Source of the DNA: Bacillota bacterium
GTDB taxonomy: Bacteria > Bacillota > Clostridia > Acetivibrionales > DSM-1351
DNA: 40,012 nucleotides
Assembly (NCBI GenBank): GCA_023398105.1
Contig: JAEWST010000098.1
Coordinates: 1 to 40,012 of the forward strand
Reading direction: 5' to 3'
How positions within the stretch are numbered: the first letter of the stretch is position 1; every line of letters starts with the position of its first letter. Positions 33,862 to 40,012 of this stretch are shown here, one piece after another. Below the pieces are notes generated by a model that searched no databases, had not been told where the DNA came from, and saw only the letters and a list, made by a program, of their open reading frames with translations. The translations under genes and the position numbers were made by a program.

Positions 33862-35253
33862 TTATGGAATTACTGCCTCAGAGTTTATAATACCATTAGC
33901 AATCTCTTCCATCTTCATTCCTCTTGAGCCTTTTATCAGAATATAATCCCCCTGTCTGATAATGCTGAAGATATATTTAAGTGCATCCTTGTTGTTCTCA
34001 AAATGTTGAAATCCTATTTTTTGATTGCCCGATTCAGCTACTGCCTTCGATATATTTTTTGATGCCTCACCAATAGTTATCAGGTAATCAATTTTTTTGT
34101 CTTTAATAAAGCTTCCTACAGAATAGTGAAGCTCAGCCGTCATATCCCCCATTTCAAGCATATCACCAAGAACTGCTATACCCCTTGTTTTAGAGCAAAG
34201 TTCCTCTAAAACATTTAATGCTGCCTGCATTGATTGAGGACTGGCATTATAAGCATCATTAATAATTTTGATACCCTTAAAGGATATTATGTTTTGTCTC
34301 ATATTTCCAGGACTATATGAGCCTATACCCTCAATTATAGTATTCATTTGTATTTTCATTTCAGTTCCAACAGCTATTGCTGCAAGTGCATTATAAACAT
34401 TATGTATACCAGGCACAGGAATTGAAACCTTGTAGGTTTGCCCCTCCAGCTTAATACTGAACTGAGTTCCCGATTCTCCCAACGACTCGTAGTCCTGTGC
34501 AATATAATCAAGTCCATATTCCAATCCATAATAAACAATTTTATGCTTCAAGCTGCCCTCAATACCTCTTAGTAAGGGATCATCACCATTTAGTACAATT
34601 AAACCATCAGGACTTAACCCTTCCAAAATCTCAAGCTTAGCTTTTAATATTCCCTGCTGAGAACCTAGCTTCTCTATGTGAGACACTCCAATATTAGTTA
34701 TAACAGCTATTTGAGGCTGAGATATTTCCGTAAGTCTGCTAATTTCACCAAAGCCGCTCATACCCATTTCTATAACTGCAGCTTGGTGTTTATCATTTAA
34801 ATTGAGTAAGGTTAATGGCAACCCAATCTCATTGTTAAAGTTACCCTGTGTCTTAAGAGTATCATATTGTTTAGACAGCACACAAGCAATCATATCCTTT
34901 GTACTTGTCTTCCCTACACTGCCTGTAATGCCAACTACAGGAATGTTATGCTTTCTTCTGTGCCATGCAGCAAGGTCTCTCAAAGCCTTTGAAGTATCAT
35001 CAACTAATATAGCAACAGTATTATCTTGCTGGCAAACAGTTTTTTGCGTTAAACAAACTGCTGCTCCACTATTAAAGCACTGCTCTATATAATTATGTCC
35101 ATCAAAGTGCTCACCCACCAAAGGAATGAATAAATTGCCTTTATCAACTTTTCTAGAATCTGTTGTGACACCTTCAAATACTTGTTCAGCATTTCCCCAT
35201 AATAGCTTTCCATTCACAGCCCTTGCTAATTCTGCACAGTCAAAAGAAATCAT
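33862..35253 (-). CDS. murF: UDP-MurNAc-tripeptide--D-Ala-D-Ala ligase MurF
   Basis: A 463-residue Mur ligase that adds D-Ala-D-Ala to the UDP-MurNAc-tripeptide with ATP. The substrate-binding N-domain (EGVTTDSRKVDKGNLFIPL) is followed by the ATP loop VGITGSVGKTSTKDM, then NFNNEIGLPLTLLNL, AVIEMGMSGFGEI, and the C-domain INDAYNASPQSMQAAL and AVLGDMLEMGD. The ATG overlaps the murE stop as ATGA, showing translational coupling. Length is typical of the family. Confidence 0.96.
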   Translation of the reverse strand: MISFDCAELARAVNGKLLWGNAEQVFEGVTTDSRKVDKGNLFIPLVGEHFDGHNYIEQCFNSGAAVCLTQKTVCQQDNTVAILVDDTSKALRDLAAWHRRKHNIPVVGITGSVGKTSTKDMIACVLSKQYDTLKTQGNFNNEIGLPLTLLNLNDKHQAAVIEMGMSGFGEISRLTEISQPQIAVITNIGVSHIEKLGSQQGILKAKLEILEGLSPDGLIVLNGDDPLLRGIEGSLKHKIVYYGLEYGLDYIAQDYESLGESGTQFSIKLEGQTYKVSIPVPGIHNVYNALAAIAVGTEMKIQMNTIIEGIGSYSPGNMRQNIISFKGIKIINDAYNASPQSMQAALNVLEELCSKTRGIAVLGDMLEMGDMTAELHYSVGSFIKDKKIDYLITIGEASKNISKAVAESGNQKIGFQHFENNKDALKYIFSIIRQGDYILIKGSRGMKMEEIANGIINSEAVIP

Positions 35254-36716
35254 TTTGCTCTCCTTCCAAGCTCCACTAACAATTCATCTACTACTTCCCG
35301 CTCATCAAAGTGTACTGTTTTATCTTTAAACTGCTGATATGTTTCATGTCCCTTACCTGCCAAAACAATTATATCTCCATCTTGCACATTTTCAAGTGCA
35401 AATTTAATTGCTTGCCTTCTATCTGTTATTTTAATATATTTCCCGCTTGTTTTAGTAATGCCTGCCTCAATATCATTTATAATTTTCTCAGGCTCCTCAG
35501 TTCTAGGATTATCAGAGGTTATTATTGTAAAATCGGCAATACTTCCTGAAATCTCACCCATCTGAGGTCTTTTCCCTGCATCTCTGTCACCGCCACAGCC
35601 AAATAGACTAACAACTCTGCCCTTTGCAAATTCCTTAACCGTTGAAAGCACCTTTTCCAAGCTGTCTGGCGTATGGGCATAATCTATCAGCACAGAATAA
35701 TTTCCATCTATAGGCACTGTTTCCATTCTGCCTGGTACAATAACTTTCATAAGTCCTTCTTTAACATGCTCTAATGTTATTCCTGGTATTAAACAGCAGG
35801 AGCCTATTGCTGCAAGTGCATTATATATATTAAAATTGCCTTGTAAATTTGTTCTAATAATTGTGTTACCCCATGGAGAAGTAAGATAAAAGGAAGTGTA
35901 TGAAGTTTCCTTGACTATTTCTGTGGCTCTGATATCTGCATTTTCACACATACCGTAAGTATATACCTTGCAGCTCGACAGCTCTGCCATTTTTCTTCCA
36001 TGCTCACTGTCAATATTTATTACCGCCTGCTTACACATACTAAATAGCTTTGCCTTTGCATTAAAATAATCCTCTAAAGTTGCATGCTCCTTAGGACCTA
36101 TATGATCTCTTGAAAAATTAGTAAATACTCCTATATCGAAATCACATTTTGCTACTCTATGCAATTCCAAACCTTGTGATGACACTTCAATAACCGCACT
36201 GTCTACTTTTTTCTCCACCATATCACTAAACAGGCTTTGCAAATCAAAGGATTCAGGTGTAGTTCTTGTAGCATATAAAATCTCGTCTCCGATTAAATTT
36301 GCAACTGTACCTATTAATCCTATTTTATGGTTTGCTGCTTGAAGAATTGACTTAACCATATATGATGTAGTAGTTTTTCCTTTTGTGCCTGTAATACCCA
36401 GTAAATTAAGCTTTTGTGAGGGATGTTCGAAAAATGCATTAGCAACACAGGCTAACCCGTATCTGGTATCCTCAATTTCTACAACTGTGATACCTTCTGG
36501 AACTTCTACATGCTTTTGCACTAAAAATGCCTTTGTTCCATTCTCAATAGCATCAGATATGTACATATGCCCATCAACAACTGTTCCATCAATACACACA
36601 AACAATGCATTCTGTCTTGTTTTTCTGGAATCATAAGCAATACCCTCAATATTTATATCCAAACTTCCCTGCACACTTTTTATTTCTAAATCATTAACTA
36701 AATCACGAAGCAGCAA
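35250..36716 (-). CDS. murE: UDP-MurNAc-L-Ala-D-Glu--meso-diaminopimelate ligase MurE
   Basis: A 488-residue Mur ligase adding the third stem-peptide residue. Seen are the uridine-binding IEGIAYDSRKTRQNALFV, the ATP loop LLGITGTKGKTTTSYM, the conserved TTPES, VEVSSQG-like VIEVSSQGLELHRV, YFNAKAKLF (carbamylated Lys region) and the specificity motif DNPRTEEP. DNPR is the signature of meso-diaminopimelate enzymes, so the wall should be of the m-DAP type. It starts with TTG behind GGGAGGTG. It overlaps murF by 4 bp. Confidence 0.96.
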   Translation of the reverse strand: MLLRDLVNDLEIKSVQGSLDINIEGIAYDSRKTRQNALFVCIDGTVVDGHMYISDAIENGTKAFLVQKHVEVPEGITVVEIEDTRYGLACVANAFFEHPSQKLNLLGITGTKGKTTTSYMVKSILQAANHKIGLIGTVANLIGDEILYATRTTPESFDLQSLFSDMVEKKVDSAVIEVSSQGLELHRVAKCDFDIGVFTNFSRDHIGPKEHATLEDYFNAKAKLFSMCKQAVINIDSEHGRKMAELSSCKVYTYGMCENADIRATEIVKETSYTSFYLTSPWGNTIIRTNLQGNFNIYNALAAIGSCCLIPGITLEHVKEGLMKVIVPGRMETVPIDGNYSVLIDYAHTPDSLEKVLSTVKEFAKGRVVSLFGCGGDRDAGKRPQMGEISGSIADFTIITSDNPRTEEPEKIINDIEAGITKTSGKYIKITDRRQAIKFALENVQDGDIIVLAGKGHETYQQFKDKTVHFDEREVVDELLVELGRRAK

Positions 36717-36795
36717 TTAATACACCTCCCAATATACTATCACTTACATTTATTATCTCCAATTTTCTTAAGTTATCTAGGCATTATAAGTCAAA

Positions 36796-38994
36796 TTAGT
36801 CTGAAACTACGTTTCTAAACATAACTTCTATTACAGTTCCCTTAGTAATAACCTTACCTGCCTCTTTATCCTGACTTACTGCAGTCCCGGTACCATTTAT
36901 GCGGATATTAAGACCAACTGACTTAAATGCTTGTGTAGCCTCGTATACTGTCTTATTTTTCACATCTGGCACAGTAGCCGTAGCCTCATTTTCTGGCTTA
37001 TAAGTATATAATACTACTAATGAGTTTTCAATTATCAATGCCGAGGATTTAGGCGTTTGTGCCTGAATAACAGCCTTCATATCCTTATTGCTTCCTTCTA
37101 TTTTATACTCAAGCTTATTCTGTTTCAACATTTTTATTGCTTCTTCTAATGTCTTTCCTTTTACATCAGGCACTTGAACTTCCTTCTTTAGATTTTTTTT
37201 ATCTTCCTCTGTATATTCCTTTTCTACTCCCTGATATGTTAAAATTTCATCTATTAGCTTTCCTACAATAGGAGCTACTATCATACCTCCGCCATGGTAA
37301 AATTGGTCTGGATAATCGAGAATAACCAAAACACACAGTGTAGGATTATCAGTTGGTGCAATAGCAGCAAATGAAGCAATATACCTGTCATATTTTCCGA
37401 TAGCTATAAGTGTTTCATTTTTAATTGTTTCAGATGTTCCTGTCTTTCCACCAATCTTATATCCAGGCACTCTTGCATTTTTACCAGTACCAACATCTAC
37501 AACACCACGTAAAATATCCAACAAAGTCTCTGATGTCTGCTTTGATATGACCCTTCTTACAACATTAGGCTCATATCTTTTTATTACGTTTCCCGAACTG
37601 TCTATAACCTCTTTTACCACATGTGGCGTTATGAGCTCTCCTCCATTCGCTATAGCACCATATGCCTGAATAAGCTGAATAGGTGTGATTTGAAAACGCT
37701 GTCCAAAGGATGCTGTACACATATCTATTTCTGTGGGCTTTGTATGAATAATACTGCTAGCTTCACCTGGAAGATCAATACCAGTCTTTTTGTAAAAACC
37801 AAATCCCTTTACATAGCTATAAAACTTATCTATGCCTAATTTTTGAGCAAGCCTAACAAATACTGGATTGCACGAGTTATACACACCCTCTCTAAAGGTT
37901 TCATGGAGATGTGCATTAGGTTTCCAGCAGTCAATATTCCAACCACCCACTTTAACTGTCGCATCTGTAACCTGTGTATCTGGTGTTATCATACCTTCTT
38001 CAAGACCTGCAGCAGACGTTATGGGCTTAAAAGTGGAGCCCGGCTCATATGTATCCACAACAGCTTTATTTCTCCAAACTGTTTTTTGAAGATATTGAAC
38101 ATCCTCGATGGAAGTTCCAGTCCATTTGTTTTTGTCAATACCGGAAGGAGCCGCTCTAGGGTTGTTTAAATCAAAATCAGGCTTTGATGCCAATGCCAAT
38201 ATTTCTCCATTTCTCGGATCCATAACTATGGCAGTTGCACCATTTAAGACATTATTATCTGCTATAGCTTTCTCTAAGGTCTTTTCTGCAAAATATTGAA
38301 TAGTTTCATCAATGGTTAAGACAACATCATTTCCATCCTGAGGCTGAATAAATTGTTCTTGACCCATGCTCAATTCAACACCGCTAGCATCAACTTCACT
38401 TAATATCTTGCCGTCTACTCCTTTAAGATATTTTTCCATCATCTTCTCTACGCCATCTAGCCCATCGTTATCAATATTTGTAAAGCCAATAACATGTGCT
38501 GCTAAATTGCTATTTGGATAAAATCTTTTAGTATCCTCATCTACATATATACCATCAATTTTGTTGTCTTTTTTCCATTGTCTGACTTTTAAGCCAATTT
38601 CTTTATCAACCTTTTTCTTAATAAGTTCATACCGTGAAGATTTTGTCAACTTTTTCTTAATGCCCTCTTTGTCTATTTCGAGGATAGCTGACAAATCACT
38701 TGCTATCTTATCAACATCTAGCTTTGGTTGTTTTTTTATTACCTGTGGGCTACAGCTGATAGTTTCAACAGATCCACTGACAGCAAGAGGTTCCATATTT
38801 CTGTCGTATATAGTACCCCTCTTGGGGCTGATAGTTCTATTACTGGTTTGTTGTTCAAAAGCCTTTTGTTGATATTCCTGTCCATTGGCAATTTGAATCC
38901 ATGCAATTCTAAAAACTAGAGAAACTGTACAAAGTGTAAAAATAGCCAGCACCCACAGAAGTCTTTTCTTAAGTTTAATATTTGAACCTGTCAA
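36796..38994 (-). CDS. spoVD: SpoVD/FtsI-type class B penicillin-binding protein with two PASTA domains
   Basis: A 732-residue D,D-transpeptidase. One N-terminal membrane anchor (residues 11-36) is followed by the PBP dimerisation domain beginning ISPKRGTIYDRNMEPLAVSG. The transpeptidase domain has catalytic STFK (Ser320-Lys323), SCN (374-376) and KTG (517-519). Two C-terminal PASTA domains (about 606-668 and 674-730; each begins VPDVK) follow, as in Bacillus SpoVD. Only one such PBP is present in the cluster, so it may serve both division and spore cortex; this is inference. It begins with TTG six bases after GGAGGG. ftsL lies 212 bp upstream. Confidence 0.9.
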   Translation of the reverse strand: MTGSNIKLKKRLLWVLAIFTLCTVSLVFRIAWIQIANGQEYQQKAFEQQTSNRTISPKRGTIYDRNMEPLAVSGSVETISCSPQVIKKQPKLDVDKIASDLSAILEIDKEGIKKKLTKSSRYELIKKKVDKEIGLKVRQWKKDNKIDGIYVDEDTKRFYPNSNLAAHVIGFTNIDNDGLDGVEKMMEKYLKGVDGKILSEVDASGVELSMGQEQFIQPQDGNDVVLTIDETIQYFAEKTLEKAIADNNVLNGATAIVMDPRNGEILALASKPDFDLNNPRAAPSGIDKNKWTGTSIEDVQYLQKTVWRNKAVVDTYEPGSTFKPITSAAGLEEGMITPDTQVTDATVKVGGWNIDCWKPNAHLHETFREGVYNSCNPVFVRLAQKLGIDKFYSYVKGFGFYKKTGIDLPGEASSIIHTKPTEIDMCTASFGQRFQITPIQLIQAYGAIANGGELITPHVVKEVIDSSGNVIKRYEPNVVRRVISKQTSETLLDILRGVVDVGTGKNARVPGYKIGGKTGTSETIKNETLIAIGKYDRYIASFAAIAPTDNPTLCVLVILDYPDQFYHGGGMIVAPIVGKLIDEILTYQGVEKEYTEEDKKNLKKEVQVPDVKGKTLEEAIKMLKQNKLEYKIEGSNKDMKAVIQAQTPKSSALIIENSLVVLYTYKPENEATATVPDVKNKTVYEATQAFKSVGLNIRINGTGTAVSQDKEAGKVITKGTVIEVMFRNVVSD

Positions 38995-39119
38995 AAATAT
39001 CCCTCCATACTATAAATTGCTGAAATTCTATATTAATAATATTTATTATTCTCAAATTTTATTATCACCTTAATTATCAAAATAATTTAATTGTGTACTT
39101 ACTTAATACATATGAAAAA

Positions 39120-39158
39120 ACTATAGATGTTATATCTCGTATAAATATAATCTATAGT
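39120..39158. repeat. Inverted repeat between ftsL and spoVD
   Basis: ACTATAGAT (39120-39128) and its exact complement (39150-39158) frame 21 AT-rich bases. It lies 48 bp past the ftsL stop within the unusually wide 212-bp ftsL-spoVD gap. Short T-runs on the minus side suggest a partial terminator or processing site; promoter elements for spoVD are not clear. Confidence 0.4.
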
Positions 39159-39206
39159 CAGTGGAAATTTAAAATTTAATGTTTTTTCTAATTTTATGAT
39201 TCATTC

Positions 39207-39731
39207 TCAAGAAAATATACTTAATAGCTCTTTCAAACCAACTTTTGCATCCCCAATTATAGTAATAATCTTTGGCTCTTGTTTATTTGCAGTCTTTGTG
39301 ACATCTTCTTTTGGAACTTCAATATATATAATCTGACTCTTATTAGGTTTATGCATATGTAAATTATTTTCGGCTACTTCTCTAATGTTTTTTAAGCTTT
39401 TAGCATTTTGAATTTCTATTGAAAGCAATTGGTTGTCATTTTGAATTTCCAAATATTGCTTGGCCAGTTTATTGTTATCATAACTCAATTGACTTATTTG
39501 AGCATACTTAAACATGGTCAGCGCACACAAACTAAAAATGGTTAAAATACAAAAAGTTATTTTAGTTTTAATCTTTTTATTATTTCTTGCTTTCTTTTTT
39601 GACTTGAGTACAACATTTTCCTCATAGGGATCATATATATCGTTTTCTATTTTTTCTGCTACAGATCCATATACGTACTTATTATTGTTAGACACCACTA
39701 TATCACTCCCGTCAAAATATTCTAATTCCAT
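39207..39731 (-). CDS. ftsL: FtsL-like cell division protein
   Basis: A 174-residue bitopic membrane protein: a cytoplasmic N-terminus ending in the basic cluster KSKKKARNNKKIKTK, one membrane segment (about 57-77), then a short outside coiled coil (SYDNNKLAKQYLEIQNDNQLLSIEIQNAKSLKNIREVAENNLHM). This layout and its position directly before the PBP gene are those of FtsL, which links FtsB/DivIC-type partners to the septal synthase. Sequence conservation in FtsL is low, so the call rests on topology and place. The cytoplasmic part (~55 residues) and the tail after the coil are longer than in classical FtsL. The ribosome site AGAGG is about 14 nt from the ATG. Confidence 0.8.
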   Translation of the reverse strand: MELEYFDGSDIVVSNNNKYVYGSVAEKIENDIYDPYEENVVLKSKKKARNNKKIKTKITFCILTIFSLCALTMFKYAQISQLSYDNNKLAKQYLEIQNDNQLLSIEIQNAKSLKNIREVAENNLHMHKPNKSQIIYIEVPKEDVTKTANKQEPKIITIIGDAKVGLKELLSIFS

Positions 39732-39781
39732 TTTCTGTGTTTTTTATCCTCTTTGCTTTTAACTTGCTTAAATTATTCTTT

Positions 39782-40012
39782 TCATTTGTACATAAAATTG
39801 CTGCTTTTACTTAAATTCAGCTTTTGTGTTGTTGCTTGCTTTTTGTCTTTTGTGTTTACTTGCTTTTCGTCTTTTGTGTGGTTTACTTGCTTTTTGTCTT
39901 TTGTGTGGTTTACTTGCTTTTTGTCTTTTGTGTTTACTTGCTTTTTGTCTTTTGCATTTACTTGCTTTTTGTCTTTTGTGTTTAATTGCTTTTTGTCTTT
40001 TGTGTACTTGCC
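39782..40012 (-). CDS. 3' end of a gene upstream of ftsL, with repetitive lysine-rich tail (possibly rsmH)
   Basis: An open frame enters from the right edge and ends at TGA 39782-39784. The visible 76 residues are seven near-copies of TKDKKQVN, twice expanded by one residue, then a non-repetitive end (KLNLSKSSNFMYK). All repeat lengths are multiples of three, as expected of coding DNA. A second frame (HKRQKASK repeats, ending TAA near 39812) is also open across the repeats, so the frame is not certain. I prefer this one because unit differences are milder (Val/Leu, Thr/Ala, synonymous Asn). In cell-wall clusters the gene before ftsL is normally rsmH (16S rRNA methyltransferase), but the catalytic part is outside the window. 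Confidence 0.5.
   Translation of the reverse strand, partial: GKYTKDKKQLNTKDKKQVNAKDKKQVNTKDKKQVNHTKDKKQVNHTKDEKQVNTKDKKQATTQKLNLSKSSNFMYK
39840..40001 (-). repeat. Tandem 24/27-bp coding repeats at the window edge
   Basis: Seven copies of a 24-bp unit containing CTTTTTGTCTTTTG on the plus strand, spaced 24, 27, 27, 24, 24 and 24 bp. The two longer spacings contain an extra GTG-type triplet. The array keeps two frames open on the minus strand. It may continue beyond the window. Confidence 0.9.

Noticed and set aside
39840..40001. CRISPR-like array
   Set aside because: Repeats are directly adjacent with 24/27-bp period and no unique spacers; they stay in frame and are coding tandem repeats.

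Overview
The window is low-GC DNA with strong GGAGG-type ribosome binding sites. It carries a meso-diaminopimelate type MurE, a two-PASTA SpoVD-type transpeptidase and SpoVR/YhbH/PrkA homologues. Together these point to an endospore-forming, probably anaerobic member of the Clostridia. I cannot name the species from sequence alone. No rRNA, tRNA, CRISPR array, intact insertion sequence or prophage is visible.

Layout. 1-4350 (minus strand) holds an orphan MinD/CpaE-like ATPase, a DUF4097-type lipoprotein, a stretch of decayed coding sequence, a TIM-barrel sugar isomerase that seems to start at ATT, and a VanZ-family membrane protein. 4550-8317 is a single-chain FGAM synthase gene (purL), preceded by a short in-frame leader ORF and divergent from a LysR regulator. 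9505-11986 carries an HD-GYP protein and a methyl-accepting protein lacking an extracellular sensor, both minus. 12412-14647 is a two-gene plus-strand operon: an XRE-cupin regulator and an AMP-forming acyl-CoA synthetase. It ends at a strong bidirectional terminator shared with htpG. htpG (minus) has a perfect CIRCE operator upstream. 17015-21667 is the prkA-yhbH-spoVR operon (minus), divergent from a small coiled-coil gene built from perfect 21-bp tandem repeats. 22651-27916 carries a B12-binding radical SAM protein, a D,D-carboxypeptidase and a diacylglycerol-glucosyltransferase-like enzyme. 28061-30412 carries a small STAS-like protein and a uracil permease with a PyrR-type attenuator in its leader.

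30507 to the window end (minus) is the division and cell-wall cluster, transcribed in the order [partial gene]-ftsL-spoVD-murE-murF-mraY-ftsW/spoVE-murG. It makes lipid II (MurE, MurF, MraY, MurG) and polymerises and cross-links it (FtsW/SpoVE with SpoVD). murD is absent from its usual place between mraY and ftsW, and four of the genes start with TTG. At the right edge is the 3' end of a gene upstream of ftsL, in the position where rsmH usually lies, with a repetitive lysine-rich tail.

The most unusual structure not explained by genes is a family of hairpin-forming, MITE-like intergenic repeats. There are two full copies (26197-26396 and 28673-28829) and at least two partial copies (near 1459 and 16923). 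Other points worth attention are the purL leader ORF that mimics the start of PurL, the CIRCE/htpG arrangement, and the two in-frame coding tandem repeats.
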